64,000 bases of DNA from Megamerina dolium (GCA_963854835.1 OY978525.1:44534554-44598553), one strand, 5' to 3'. Numbered from the stretch's first letter, positions 1-11,449 are shown. Made by a program: numbers and translations. Notes: generated by a model not told the origin, from the sequence alone.

Positions 1-264
1 TTTTCTTTCGAACGGTACCCACCTGTCGGCAAGCAATTGGCAATTCTTCCGACAGTAACAACTTGCCATGAAAAAGCTTCTTAAAGAACTCTGTGACAAA
101 GCTCAGAAAAAGTGATGTCACAAGTGTTCTGCCGTTCGGAACCGGCTAAAATAAGTAGGTCCCTTCTAATATTGTACAAAATTTAAGACGCACAACAGTA
201 ATGGAAGAGAAGCTCGGCCAATGAGCCCTTAGGGGCTTTATGTGGCCACATATTTATTTTTTTT
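1..264 (+). repeat. tRNA-derived SINE, 3' part (copy a)
   Basis: This is the body and tail of a short interspersed repeat; its tRNA-like head lies before the window. The same sequence, with small changes, recurs at 23110-23468 (minus), 37629-37994, 38344-38645, 61588-61962 and, more diverged, 53290-53490 (minus). The complete copies have RNA polymerase III A- and B-box-like motifs at the head. The tail carries a short GC-rich stem (AGCCC...GGGCT type) followed by GTGGCCACATATTTA and a T-rich run that merges into the TA microsatellite. It encodes no protein. A SINE of this kind would depend on a LINE reverse transcriptase for movement. Confidence 0.85.
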
Positions 265-269
265 ATATA

Positions 270-353
<84 letters not shown>
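262..353. repeat. TA-rich microsatellite
   Basis: Almost pure TA dinucleotides with a few TG interruptions. A Tc1 element sits in it, with the rest of the tract on the other side at 2007-2090. The reading frames through it encode only Tyr/Ile runs and are not genes. Confidence 0.97.
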
Positions 354-355
<2 letters not shown>

Positions 356-2006
356 CAGTGGCTCCCAGCTTATTTCGTACAGTGACAGTTTAAAAATTGC
401 TGCAGTCGTAATTCCTAATATAGCAAAAATTTGAACAAAATATAAATGCCATTTTTGAAAGGAAGGTTTGTTTTTTATTTTCCAAAATTTACTTTTTCAA
501 AATTTTAGTGTTTGACACTATAAAAAAATAAAATAAGAAAAAAATAGGAAAATTCATGTCACAGCTTATTTCGTACAGTTTCTTTAAGTTCAAACTAAAA
601 ACAAAGTAAGTTGATTTTAATATTTAGTATGACATCCCTTAGCGTTAATGACAGCCTGGAGTCTACTTGGCATTGAATCCACCAATTTTTGAGTGATGTC
701 TGGTGTGATTTTTTTCCATTCCTCCATCAGTACCTTCTTTAGGTCTTGCTTATTAGAAATCTTGTGTGTTCTTATTTTATTGTCCAAAATAGACTAAAGA
801 TTTTCAATCACATTCATGTCAGGTGACTGTGGTGGTGGAGACATCAAGTGTGAGCAGTTCAAATAAGCCAAGATTGCACAATCCCAGATTTATGTTTTGG
901 GTCATTATCTTGGTAATACCGAAATACTTCCCGCAAACCCAGTTTGTCTGCACTTTGAAGTAAATTGTTTTTCAGAATCTCGAGGTACTTCATTTTGTCC
1001 ATTGTCCCCTCAATAAAAACCAATTCACCTACTCCGGCTGCTGACATACAGGCCCAAACCATCACGCTACCGCCACCATGCTTCACTGTGGGCTTAAGGT
1101 TCTCCTTGTTTAGCTGGGTATTAGCTTTACGCCAAACATATGACATTCCGTCCGAGCCAAAAATATTAAACTTAGACTCATCCGCGAAAATAACGGTATT
1201 CCAGAACGCAGGAGTATTAATAATATGCTCTTTGGCGAAGTCAAGTCGGCGTTGTATATTCATTTTCGAAATGAATGGTTTCTTTCGGGCTACTCGACCG
1301 TTCAAGTCATGATTGTGCAGCACACGTCGGACAGTTTCAGCACTGGATGATTTTCCTATTTCACGCTGAACCTCTGCAGCCAACTTCGGAGCGGATAACT
1401 TTGGATTTTTCTTAATTTTTCGTACAATATAACGCTCGTCTGATGCGTTGAAAATCTTATTAGGTGCTTCTCTGCCCTTGTTCTCCAACCGATTTTCGCG
1501 AACGAAGCGTTAAATGATGTATTGGACAGTTGAGGCACTTAAATTTGTCATTTCAGCAATTTTTCGCACACTCTGACCTTTCCTAAAATGGTTAATTACC
1601 AGTTTACGCTGTTCCATCGTTGTACGATGACCCATAAAGCTAAATGTTTAATTTACAGCACTTTAACTATTTAAAATAATAATAATAAAAATTGTTATAA
1701 TAGTTAAAAAGGTCCAAAAACTCATACAATTCAAAAAAACTTTGTAACTGCGCGGCAGAATGAAACTTACTTACATTGAAGTTTGTGTACGAAATAAGAT
1801 GTGAGCTGAAAATCAGCTGATCAATAGTTTTTCTCTCTTGCATAACAAAAAGAAAAATTTTTGGGGTTCCCCGTTTTCTTATTAGGTTTACTAAACACAT
1901 ACACAGACATCTACATTCAAAACTTATCGATAAGTTTTTTAGTTTCGATGTTACAGCCATGTACATAAAAATATATACACTGTACGAAATAAGCTGTGAG
2001 CCACTG
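356..2006 (-). mobile_element. Tc1-family DNA transposon, decayed copy 1
   Basis: A 1,651-bp element bounded by near-identical inverted ends starting CAGTGGCTC and flanked by TA at 354-355 and 2007-2008, the standard Tc1/mariner target duplication. Each end holds a second inner copy of the core CTTATTTCGTAC about 195 bp inside the outer one, an IR/DR layout. The ends differ by one base (CTCACAG at the transposase 5' side, CTCCCAG at the 3' side), matching the same asymmetry in the sibling at 43616-45266, which has exactly the same length. It is inserted in a TA microsatellite. Its transposase gene is broken, so it could move only if transposase were supplied in trans. Confidence 0.95.
595..1635 (-). 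pseudogene. Tc1 DD34E transposase pseudogene
   Basis: This is the counterpart of the intact 346-codon transposase at 43987-45027, read on the minus strand. The start codon lies at 1635. The homologue's Gln42 codon is TAA here (1510-1512). A one-base deletion near 861 creates TGA at codon 259, just after the second catalytic Asp region. A further TAG (794-796) replaces the Trp of the ENLW motif that follows the catalytic Glu. The 859-1488 stretch stays open and shows the ADESKF and QDNDPKH catalytic motifs and the GGGSVMVW signature. The N-terminal helix-turn-helix region is separated from the catalytic core by the first stop. Confidence 0.93.
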
Positions 2007-2024
2007 TATATATATATATATATG

Positions 2025-2088
<64 letters not shown>

Positions 2089-2090
2089 AC
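2007..2090. repeat. TA-rich microsatellite
   Basis: Continuation of the TA tract split by the Tc1 element. It ends where the ACTT repeats of the RTE 3' tail begin. Confidence 0.95.
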
Positions 2091-2131
2091 TTACTTACTT
2101 ACTTATGTGGCCATAACAACCGAATATCGAT

Positions 2132-3454
2132 TTAGGCCGAAAATAACATGCTTCGCCAGCCATCTCTGTTCTTCGCTAGCTGGCGCCAGTTAGAAATTCC
2201 AAACGCCGTCTGGTTCTCCAATACTTGGTCTTTCCACCGGAGGTTTGGTCTTCCTCTTCTGCGTCGTCCTCCAGCGGGTTCCGAATATAACACCTTCTTC
2301 GCTGGAGCGTGTTCTTCCATTCGCTCGACATGACCTAGCCAGCGCAGCCGCTGGATTTTGATGCGCTTTACTATGTCAATATCGGCATACAGCTCGTACA
2401 GCTCATGGTTTTACCTTATTCGGTACTCGCCACCAACGCAAATAGGTCCAAAGATCTTGCGTAGGACTTTTCTCTCGAAAATTCCAAGCATTCGCTCATC
2501 CGAGGTGGAAATTGTCCAGGCTTCAGCGCCATATGTTAGGACAGGCATGATGAGAGACTTGTAGAGTGTAGTTTTCGTTCTTCGAGAGAGGGCTCGACTT
2601 CTCAATTGCTTACTCAGCCCAAAGTAACACCTGTTAGCAAGAGTTATCCTACGCATGATCTCCAAGCTGGCGTCATTACTGCTGTTAATGCTGGTTCCAA
2701 GATAGACAAAGTCCCTTACTACTTCAAAAGCGTAGTTGTCAACAGTGACGTGCTGTCCAAGACGCCGGGACTCTTTGTTTGTTGACACTAGATGCTTCGT
2801 CTTGCCCTGGTTCACTGTGAGACCCATCCGACGCGACTCTCTTTCCAACTCTGAGAATGCTGCACTGACTGCTCGCGTGTTCATGCCGATTATGTCAATA
2901 TCGTCGGCATACGCTAACAGCATGACACTTTTGTTGAAGATAGTGCCATTATGTCTTAGATCAGCAGCTCGTATTATTTTCTCCATAATAAGATTGAAGA
3001 AGTCGCATGATAACGAATCACCTTGTCTGAAACCCCGTTCGGTATTAAACGGTGCGGAGAGGTCCTTCCCAATTTTCACTGCACAACGCGAGTTATGCAG
3101 TGTCATTCTACAAAGTCGAATGAGCTTTGCAGGAATACCGAACTCAGACATTGTTGCATAGAGGTAATCCCTTACCGGACTGTCGAAAGCGGCTTTATAA
3201 TCAACAAATAGGTGGTGTGTGTCGATCTGTTTTTCTTGGGTCTTTTCCAGGATTTGGCGCAGTGTGAAATTCTGGTCGATGGTGGATTTACCAGGTCTGA
3301 AGCCACACTGATACGGTCTAATCAGGTTGCTGAGCATAGGCTTCAACCTTTCACACAGTACGCTCGATAGAACCATGTATGCGGTACTCAGAAGACTTAT
3401 TCCACGGTAGTTGGCGCATCGCCATTCAGTAACGTGGAGAAGTGTTCCCCCCAT
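2132..3454 (-). pseudogene. RTE LINE reverse transcriptase and C-terminus (broken)
   Basis: Reverse transcriptase palm and thumb of an RTE element. Visible motifs are ANYRGISLLS, YQCGFRPGKST, HLFVDYKAAFDS, GFRQGDSLSC and the catalytic LLAYADDIDI. After these comes a thumb with LTYGAEAWT and FERKVLRKIFGP. The open frame runs 2411-3454. The C-terminal GRRRRGRPNLRWKDQV segment continues in another frame at 2132-2320, so there is a frameshift near 2411. The protein should continue upstream into the endonuclease linker, but the join at about 3420-3460 is a deletion: the region with HKKGDPTICANYRG in the 54335 copy is replaced by unrelated coding. Confidence 0.88.
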
Positions 3455-3585
3455 AGTCTCAGTACACTCTGAACATCTGTAACCAGATTCCCATTTCCAT
3501 CACGACAAGAAGAGTCTCCGGGATTTAAACCTCCACTAAGGCGCTTGATCTTTTCGAAGAATTTTCGAGTCTCATTCTTGTCGGT

Positions 3586-4860
3586 TCACATCTCTATCTC
3601 CTCACACTCACGTCTTTCCAACTCCCTCTTCTTGCGCCTGAAAAGACGTCTCTCTGCACTCCTTTTCTCTCTGTACCGCTCCTTAACAGCTCGCGTTACG
3701 CCTGCACGCAGGGTTCTTCTGTAGTCGGCGTCTTTCTCTGCGGTAGCGTCGCGACACTCCTGATCATACCACTCATTCCTCAGAGGCCGGTAGTAACCGA
3801 TTACCTCCTCGGCAGCAGTAGTCATGGAGTGGGATATATGTGTGTCCACCGTGCGCATGTATCATCAAGTGGGGGAGTGTTCTGCATAAGCAGATCCGAT
3901 AGTCGAGTGGAAAATGCATCTGCTGTGTCTGGTGATCGCAGCTTACTGACGTCGAGCTTTCTCTTTGTGGGACTTCTCTTGTTATTTGCAACACATATGC
4001 GTGTGCGCACCTTAGCTGCAACAAGGTAGTGTTCCGAGTCGATGTTGGCACCACGGATCGATTTCACGTCCATCACACTGGAAGCATGGCTTCCATCAAT
4101 CACCACATGATCAATTTGGTTTCTTGTACGTTGATCTGGAGACAGCCATGTCGCTTTGTGGATGTCGAGATGCTGGATTCTGGTACCACCAATTACCATG
4201 TTTCGTGCTGCGGCGAAGTCGATCAGCCTCATTCCGTTATTGGAGGTGTTTTGGTGGAGGCTGAATTTTCCGAAAGTTGGACCAAAGGTACCTTCCTTGC
4301 CCACCCTGGCATTAAAGTCGCCAAGCACGATTTTGATATCGTGGCGCGGGCAGCGGTCATAAGCTTCTTCGAGGCGCTGAAAGAAGCTCTCCTTGGTCAC
4401 ATTGTCCTTCTCATCCGTCGGAGCGTGGGCACATATAAGGCTGATGTTGAAGAATTTTGCCTTGATGCGGATTGTAGCCAGCCGTTCGTTCACAGGCGTA
4501 AACTGTGAGACAAGATGTCGTAGTCTCTTGCTGACCAAAAATCCACATCCTAATTCGTGCCTTTCAGCATGGCAACTGTAGTAAATGTCACAGGATGCTC
4601 TTTTGGAGCAGCCCTGTCCTGTCCATCGCATTTCCTGGAGAGCGGTGATGTCAGCTCTTTATTTTTCGAGGACATCAACCAGCTGGATAGAGGCACCCTC
4701 CCTATAAAGGGACCGGACATTCCAGGTGCATATCCGTAAATCATTGTCCTTTTTTCGTTTGTGGGGGTCATCAACAAAAGTGGTAGTCCTTATCCGAGGC
4801 ATACTTGTTTTTTTATTGGGGGGGTTTTTTATGTGGCGGGTCCCAAACCCAACGCACAAC
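3586..4860 (-). pseudogene. RTE LINE endonuclease region (broken)
   Basis: The N-terminal endonuclease/exonuclease/phosphatase domain of the RTE polyprotein, which would nick the genomic target. Motifs in order are ICTWNVRSL, ALQEMRW with the metal-binding Glu, GCGFLVSK, LGDFNARVG and IDHVVIDG. The last motif reads NIDSEHYLV, where SDH is usual, so the catalytic Asp is changed to Glu. An in-frame TAA after VLEK (about 4663) separates the first motif from the QE motif. Past 3858 the frame continues as a basic, Arg-rich linker toward the RT. Insect genomes often carry this domain mis-annotated as craniofacial development protein 2-like. It is not a host gene. Confidence 0.88.
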
Positions 4861-5199
4861 CTCTAACCGAGGAGATTTTCGCCACTCACTTCAGCCGCTT
4901 CCAAGCGGGTGCCATTGCCCGGTGGTCGCCACATGGAGGGCCCCCATTAATAATAATGAAAGCGCCGTCACATAGTAAGCAGAGCAAGCTACATGACTTC
5001 CCCTCATTAACAAATAAAGGTATCATCACATAGCGCTCAGATCAAACTACATGACAGCCAGTGAGTTGACTTGCGCTAGCCCCACCCGGTTGAGGCAGTT
5101 AGACACGTTACCTTGCGAAAACACCACCAGACCACCTTTCTTTCTTTGATGTTAAAATTGATGTTAGCTGTGTTTAATTCCTTATAGTTGTAACTAGAG

Positions 5200-6600
5200 G
5201 ATTTCTTCAAGATTCGTTGTGGCATTTGATGCTTGAGTAATCGCTGGGAGAGCTTTCGTTGAAAGTCGTTTTCTGTTTATGTAAGTTCTGTGCTGAACGG
5301 TTATGCTGGAGTTATCGTACTGTATCAAGAAAGTGCCTTTTAAATATAGAATTTCTTTGTGTATTTCTAAAGTTCCATTATATCCGTTAATAAATAATGT
5401 GCCAAGTGCGAGTTTTTCGACTGATGGAATGTGGTGACTGTTGATTGATTAAATTGTCTTGCTTACATATTACCAAGAGGTGTATATTCTTACAACTAGA
5501 TTTTACACCATAAATATTATTATTATAAATAATTAAATTTTCATATTCAAGTTTGATTATCCTGTTATTTGTTCTGACAGGTTTGATTAATATTGATTTA
5601 CATACTTCTTCGCTAGTTATTGGAATGCTTACGATATAAATCATAGATGAAATATTTGATGCAATCTTTACATCACTAAATTCGATAATTTCGATTAAAT
5701 ATTTTTGTTTCTTTTATTACAATTAGTTCTTCGTTTGATAGTATTTTTTTTTTCTCCATTTATTTTGCACCTACCCATTGGGTAATTAGCAATATCTAAT
5801 AACTATTACAATTCAACTTGTAGAGAAAACAACCATTGCTGTGCCTCTTTCTAAATTCATATTTTAAAATAATTTATAATACAAAAATATTTTCCTATCT
5901 TATGAATGATGATTCAAATCTTTTCAGTCTATGTGTTGTTCTTGCGTTGCTTCTCAGTTCACTCACGAGTACATTTGGATGATGCTCTAGTCATTTTAGG
6001 TAACTTCGGTTATATTTAAATATTTCTTCTTGAACTGTCTTCTTGTTATTGGCCAATTACCCACTGCAATTTTGTTAATTTTATGCCTTTTGATAGTATA
6101 AAGGAATTCACAATTTCTGCCTTTGCCCATTGGATCTATGTTTATTAATTCTTCTTTTATGATTTTTAATTCTAATTCTAATTCAAGTTTGAGCATATTG
6201 CTAGATTTTATTTTATTCTTTATAATATTTGAAATATTTGTTAAATTATTTATTCTTCCCAGGATTGATTTATTAATAATTATTTGTTGTTCATTGTTTA
6301 TTAAAACATTGCTACCTTTTTCGCTTATAATTCTACAATCTTCATGATCCGGTGATCCGGCCAACAATTTCCAAGCTGATCCGAGGAGTTCTATTGCTCT
6401 TTTATTTCTTCTGGGTTGTAATTGGGATAACAGGGATTGGACGGATTTTTCTTCATGGGATAAAAATTAGTAATTCCGGTTCTTCTTCTATGGTCTTTGG
6501 CGTGTATTAGTCTGAATGTTCCTGTTTGAACCTTTGCGGTTCCTGTTTCTATTGTTACTATTTGGTTGTTGGTGTCATCAAGAAGTTATTTTTCTGTGTT
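5200..6600 (-). pseudogene. Env-like region of the errantivirus-like element (broken)
   Basis: Downstream of integrase, the minus strand has open segments at 5996-6367 and 5387-5644, both rich in Ile, Asn and Leu. The first contains a heptad-like stretch around residues 30-75 (NNLTNISNIIKNK and a Leu/Glu/Lys repeat) followed by GRNCEFLYTIKRHKINK. The second contains two Cys-bearing segments (EEVCKSILI and KSSCKNIHLLVICK). Position, composition and coiled-coil character fit the F-type envelope glycoprotein of errantiviruses. No complete signal peptide or transmembrane segment can be followed through the frameshifts, so this is a remnant and the assignment depends largely on context. Confidence 0.55.
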
Positions 6601-6689
6601 GCACAAAGTAAACAGTGTCCTGCAATGAGATTAGTGATGTTTACCGTTTTATGTGACTTTTGTGAACTATACGTCCTGCTTATGTTATA

Positions 6690-7892
6690 ATTGTGTTTTC
6701 TTTATCTTCCTGAACTATTTCCTTTTTATGTGTTGGTGTTAATTTATTTCCTACTCTCTAATTAAACCTTACGTAAATTACATCACTGCTGTTATATGTT
6801 TTATAACTGGTTCTGTTTTCGTTATGTAATTCTAAGTTTATTTCCTGTTTCTTCTTAATGTTGTTGATATTTTCTTGCCTGTCTATTTCAAATGGATTGG
6901 GTCCTACTGTTCTTCCAAAAAATACTTCTACGGGCTTCCTTTTAGTAGTGAAGTGTATGGAATAGTCATATCTGTATAGAGATCTATTGAGCAACTCGTC
7001 GAAATTACTCTGGGTATTTTCTGTCTTAGTACAGCGCAATACCTCGGTAAGTGTAGAATGGAAACTCTCTATTTGTCCATTGATTGAACTTGCGTATGGT
7101 GGTGTTCTGAAAATTTCAATTCCGAACTGATTTTCTAACAAAAGTTATGCTGCTCTTAGGGACTTTTCGTTGTCTATTACAATTCCAAATGTTGCTAGAA
7201 GTTCCTGTTTTTTATGTCTTTAAATGCTCTAGAATTTATGATTTCTGCTTGTGCGTATTTTGAGTATTTATCTATTGCTGTAAGGATGATTTTTTGTTGG
7301 TAAAATAGAGGTCGATGTGGACAATATGACCTGAATAATTCGGAATTGGAGTGGCTTTTAAAACTGGTTTTACTGGATGCCTTTCGTATTTATTTTCTAT
7401 ACAGATTTTACTTTGTTTTGTAATCCTCTTTACCTTATCATTCATCTGAGGAAAATAACTTCTTTCTATTAATTGCGATTTATTTTCAATGGGATATCGG
7501 TGAGCTCTGTTATGTTCCTTTATTATTTCTATCTCTTGTTCAGATTCAGGTGTTATGTCTTTTACTAATTTTAGGGTGTAACGTACTTTGTACCTGCTAA
7601 GGTGTGTTAGATAAATAGTTTGAAGTTTTCCTAGTATGCTGTCTTCAGTTTTTATGCAGTTAATGACCGAAGTGTTTAAATATCTCTTCAGCAGTGTGGT
7701 GAGGTTTTCTTCTGTGAAGTTAATTTCGATTATAGTATGCCTATGGTAGGTGGGGAAAATAATTTGAAATTGGTAAGCTGAGGTTTCGCCTATAGAGATA
7801 AAAATTTGGTTTTTAAATGCATTAATGGGTGTGTCAGTAAATAGTATTAGGGTTTGTGTTGAACTTTCGTCGCTGTGTTGTGTCGCTGTCAT
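6690..7892 (-). pseudogene. Integrase of the errantivirus-like element (broken)
   Basis: Reading leftward, 7892-7272 encodes the end of RNase H and the integrase N-terminus: an HHCC zinc motif (EHNRAHRYP then KQSKICIENKYE) and HIDLYFTN, the first catalytic Asp. A frameshift follows. The sequence ILTAIDKYSKYAQ can be read in the next frame up to a damaged second Asp region. At 7141-6758 the C-terminal half continues with PPYASSINGQIESFHSTL, which carries the catalytic Glu, and a basic tail ending near 6690. Stops interrupt the tail. The enzyme would have joined cDNA ends to host DNA. Confidence 0.85.
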
Positions 7893-10038
7893 AGAATTTA
7901 TTTGCTGTGGCGGTCTGGATAATGCGTCTGCTACTACATTGGTGCTGCCTGGTTTATATTTAATTTCATAGTTGTATTCTTCGAGTATTGACTTCCATGT
8001 TTTGAGTGTACTATTGGTATTTCTGTTGCTAACCGCAAATGTTAATGTTTGATGGTATGTGAAAATTTTTATAGTTTATAGTTTTTATAGTATAGTTAGG
8101 TAGCTTCGAAATGTTTTCAATGCCCAAATAATGGCTAATAATTCTTTTTCATTAGTTGCGTAATTTTCTTCAGTTTTTGTCAATGTCCTGAAAATAAATG
8201 TTAGGGTTTATTGTCTTGTTCTAGAACTGCTCCTATTGCATAGTCCGAGGCGTCTGTGGTCATATGAAATTCCTTTCCAAAATCAGGTTATTGCAGCATA
8301 ACGTCGGTTGAGACCAGTGAGTTTTAGTTTGCTAAATGCTTCTATTGCTTCTTGGTTTGGTGCTATTTTAATTTTGGATGAACGGTTTTTGGACATGCGT
8401 CCCTCCTCGCCTCTCAAAAGCCCTGTTAAAGGCTTTGCGAGTTTCTCATAGTCTTTAATAAAACGACGATAATAGCCAGAAATTCCTAGGAAAGAACTAA
8501 GATCCTTAACTTTTTGTGGGATTGGAAAGTCTAATATTGCTTTACTTTTGTGGGGTTTGTTTTCAATCCATTTTATGAAATCATGAATCCTAAAAATTTG
8601 ACTTTTCGTTGTCTATTACAATTCCAAATGTTGCTAGAAGTTCCTGTTTTTTATGTCTTTAAATGCTCTAGAATTTATGATTTCTGCTTGTGCGTATTTT
8701 GAGTATTTATCTATTGCTGTAAGGATGATTTTTTGTTGGTAAAATAGAGGTCGATGTGGACAATATGACCTGAATAATTCGGAATTGGAGTGGCTTTTAA
8801 AACTGGTTTTACTGGTTGCCTTTCGTATTTATTTTCTATACAGATTTTACTTTGTTTTGTAATCCTCTTTACCTTATCATTCATCTGAGGAAAATAACTT
8901 CTTTCTATTAATTGCGATTTATTTTCAATGGGATATCGGTGAGCTCTGTTATGTTCCTTTATTATTTCTATCTCTTGTTCAGATTCAGGTGTTATGTCTT
9001 TTACTAATTTTAGGGTGTAACGTACTTTGTACCTGCTAAGGTGTGTTAGATAAATAGTTTGAAGTTTTCCTAGTATGCTGTCTTCAGTTTTTATGCAGTT
9101 AATGACCGAAGTGTTTAAATATCTCTTCAGCAGTGTGGTGAGGTTTTCTTCTGTGAAGTTAATTTCGATTATAGTATGCCTATGGTAGGTGGGGAAAATA
9201 ATTTGAAATTGGTAAGCTGAGTTTTCGCCTATAGAGATAAAAATTTGGTTTTTAAATGCATTAATGGGTGTGTCAGTAAATAGTATTAGGGTTTGTGTTG
9301 AACTTTCGTCGCTGTGTTGTGTCGCTGTCATAGAATTTATTTGCTGTGGCGGTCTGGATAATGCGTCTGCTACTACATTGGTGCTGCCTGGTTTATATTT
9401 AATTTCATAGTTGTATTCTTCGAGTATTGACTTCCATGTTTTGAGTGTACTATTGGTATTTCTGTTGCTAACCGCAAATGTTAATGTTTGATGGTATGTG
9501 AAAATTTTTATAGTTTATAGTTTTTATAGTATAGTTAGGTAGCTTCGAAATGTTTTCAATGCCCAAATAATGGCTAATAATTCTTTTTCATTAGTTGCGT
9601 AATTTTCTTCAGTTTTTGTCAATGTCCTGAAAATAAATGTTAGGGTTTATTGTCTTGTTCTAGAACTGCTCCTATTGCATAGTCCGAGGCGTCTGTGGTC
9701 ATATGAAATTCCTTTCCAAAATCAGGTTATTGCAGCATAACGTCGGTTGAGACCAGTGAGTTTTAGTTTGCTAAATGCTTCTATTGCTTCTTGGTTTGGT
9801 GCTATTTTAATTTTGGATGAACGGTTTTTGGACATGCGTCCCTCCTCGCCTCTCAAAAGCCCTGTTAAAGGCTTTGCGAGTTTCGCATAGTCTTTAATAA
9901 AACGACGATAATAGCCAGAAATTCCTAGGAAAGAACTAAGATCCTTAACTTTTTGTGGGATTGGAAAGTCTAATATTGCTTTACTTTTGTGGGGTTTGTT
10001 TTCAATCCATTTTATGAAATCATGAATCCTAAAAATTT
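7161..10038 (-). repeat. Tandem duplication of 1,439 bp inside pol
   Basis: Bases 7161-8599 recur as 8600-10038 in direct orientation. The junction shares the 5-base word GACTT, consistent with microhomology. I found only a few differences, for example GAGGTTTCG/GAGTTTTCG, GGATGCC/GGTTGCC and TCTCATAG/TCGCATAG. The duplicate therefore looks far younger than the decay of the element. Each unit contains the 206-codon RNase H-end/integrase-N-terminal frame (7272-7892 and 8711-9331). Confidence 0.95.
8711..9331 (-). pseudogene. Duplicate integrase N-terminal fragment
   Basis: The second copy of the 206-codon open segment created by the tandem duplication. It differs from the first at two residues: Thr to Asn in GETSAY/GENSAY and His to Gln in YERHPVKP/YERQPVKP. 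It carries the HHCC zinc-binding region and stops where the catalytic core should continue in another frame. It lacks the rest of the integrase, which exists only once downstream at 6690-7141, so it cannot encode an enzyme. Confidence 0.9.
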
Positions 10039-10520
10039 GACTTCTGTCTTTAGAAATTCGAATTTGTCGAGTTGAATTTTTATATTTGCGTTTCGTAATG
10101 TTTGAAAAATGGTTTCAACGTTTTTTAGATGAGAGTCTCATCTGTACTAAAAATTACTTGAAATATGGCGGGTGCATTTTTCAACGCGAAGGGAAGTCTG
10201 GTGAACTCGTATTTCCCGTTGTTGACTGAAAAAGCTGTTTTCGCTATATCGGATTAGGTCAATGGAATCTGATGGAAACCAGTTTTTAAATCTAGAACTG
10301 TGAAAAATTTGTTTTGTCTAAGTTAAGAGGGTATTCGTTTGTATCAGGAATGGGGTAACAGTCGGCTATCGTGACTGAATTTAGTCTTCGATAATTGATC
10401 ACTATTACATATTTTTTTTGGTACTATCCAGATTGGAGAGTTATATGGGGATCGAGATGGTCCTATTATTTAAACTTCTAGTAATTTTGCTATTTGTTTT
10501 CTACGACATCCTTAAGGGAC
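10039..10520 (-). pseudogene. Reverse transcriptase remnant of the errantivirus-like element
   Basis: Minus-strand conceptual fragments match the fingers and palm of a gypsy-type RT: a segment with SRSPYNSPIWIVPKK, VIADCYPIPD-like residues and then [11 protein letters not shown]. After this the sequence jumps straight to the thumb (TDET and IQLDKFEF-like pieces). The YxDD catalytic segment is deleted, and several stops and frameshifts are present. RNase H continues leftward within the duplicated block with a TTDASDYAIGA-like motif near 8250 and 9690. Confidence 0.72.
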
Positions 10521-10919
10521 GTGGGGTATGGATAGCATCTCGAATATATTAGATCCTGAGTGGTCGTTTTGATTTCAGCTTTGACTGTGGTAGTATAAGT
10601 CAACTTCTCATTTGGTTCGGAAAAGAGGGTTGGATATGAGCTACATAGGTGACGAAGTTTCTGTGTTTGGTCGAGCGAAAGGTTTCAATGTTATTAATTG
10701 ATTTGGCCTTTTGTTGTTTTATTGCAATTGTTATTTTATTTTTATTAACATATAATTTTTTGAAGTGAATAATATTGCTTCAAGTTGTTTTAAGCTGTCA
10801 ATATCGAAAATCCATGAAAAGATTTGAGTGTGGGTAGAAGGAAGAATTTTAGTTTTTCTGTATTTATTCCAAAAAGCTTAATGAGGGTGTGGTGTGTTAG
10901 TTTAGTATTTCCGTCCACT

Positions 10920-11050
10920 GAATTTGCGTAAAAAATGTCACTGTTTGGGATTGCTTTTTTAACGAGTGAGGGTTGAATATAATTTTTATTTGAACCCGTG
11001 TCTATTAAGAATTTATATATTTCTCCGTTACTACTTTTGAATAGCGGTTT
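10920..11050 (-). pseudogene. Retroviral-type aspartic protease fragment
   Basis: On the minus strand this stretch reads YKFLIDTGSNKNYIQPSLV, a clear aspartic-protease active site (D-T-G followed by S-N-K-x-Y-I), as expected at the head of a gypsy-type pol. It continues for some tens of residues (IPNSDIFYANSVDG) before stops appear. It would have cleaved Gag-Pol. The upstream gag partner is absent. Confidence 0.8.
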
Positions 11051-11430
11051 TTTTCTTTTATTTTGTTATGTATTATTAATGATTATGGAATTACTTATGC
11101 GTATATAGTGGTGCTATGTGTATGCGAATAGTGAATATAGTGATATAATAATATACGCATAATAAATATTTTTATAATTATTACTTATAAATAATTTCTT
11201 ACAATAGAACTACAATTATCATTCCACGGTGCTAGAGATAGTCTACTCAGGGTCCCGCGGTGCACACACTTCGTAAATTGCGTTAGTTGCTTATGAGGAA
11301 CTGTGGCTTATTTTGAGGCTATTTAAGGCTCTAGGCTAATTTAGGCTTGTTTTTGTGGTTAGGCGTTGCTGCTTCTAAGGATTCATTCGGATATGGAGGC
11401 TACTTCAGGCTCATCCTTTAAATTCCTTTT
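11051..11430. other. Non-coding remnant where gag should be
   Basis: Between protease and primer-binding site there should be more than 1 kb of gag, yet only about 380 AT-rich bases remain, with no ORF of note. The TGGCTTATTTTGAGGC-like repeated words are not recognisable. A large deletion of gag is the simplest reading. Confidence 0.6.
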
Positions 11431-11449
11431 CCACAAACGTTGGGCGCCA
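11431..11449 (-). other. Primer-binding site (tRNA-Lys type)
   Basis: Minus strand reads TGGCGCCCAACGTTTGTGG directly after the LTR end, which closes with CACTAACT. TGGCGCCCAACG is the tRNA-Lys 3'-end complement used by gypsy-like elements, so this fixes the element's orientation and 5' LTR boundary. Confidence 0.8.

Larger units (their letters stand above)
2091..5140 (-). mobile_element. RTE-type LINE, copy 1
   Basis: A minus-strand non-LTR retrotransposon with an apurinic-type endonuclease followed by reverse transcriptase and a short C-terminal segment, with no RNase H, as is usual for the RTE clade. The 3' end is a 4-base repeat, AAGTAAGTAAGT in the sense direction, directly after GGCCACAT; the copy at 54335 ends the same way. 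The 5' end is placed approximately where endonuclease leader sequence stops and the neighbouring LTR element begins. Several stops, and a deletion between endonuclease and RT near 3420-3460, show it is inactive. A third, older copy lies at 32640-33590 on the plus strand. Confidence 0.88.

Noticed and set aside
240..434. 64-codon Tyr/Ile-rich ORF
   Set aside because: Translation of a TA microsatellite and a Tc1 end; the same applies to 1996-2193 and 21678-21896.
965..1312. 115-codon ORF on the plus strand
   Set aside because: Antisense shadow of the Tc1 transposase; the mirror image occurs at 44310-44657 in the intact copy.
1667..1966. 99-codon ORF beside Tc1 copy 1 (also 43608-43955)
   Set aside because: Lies in the element's 5' non-coding end and includes the inner direct repeat; no protein signature.
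3822..4631. Host craniofacial development protein 2-like gene
   Set aside because: The endonuclease domain is linked to an RTE reverse transcriptase with LINE-type 3' repeats; this is a known mis-annotation.
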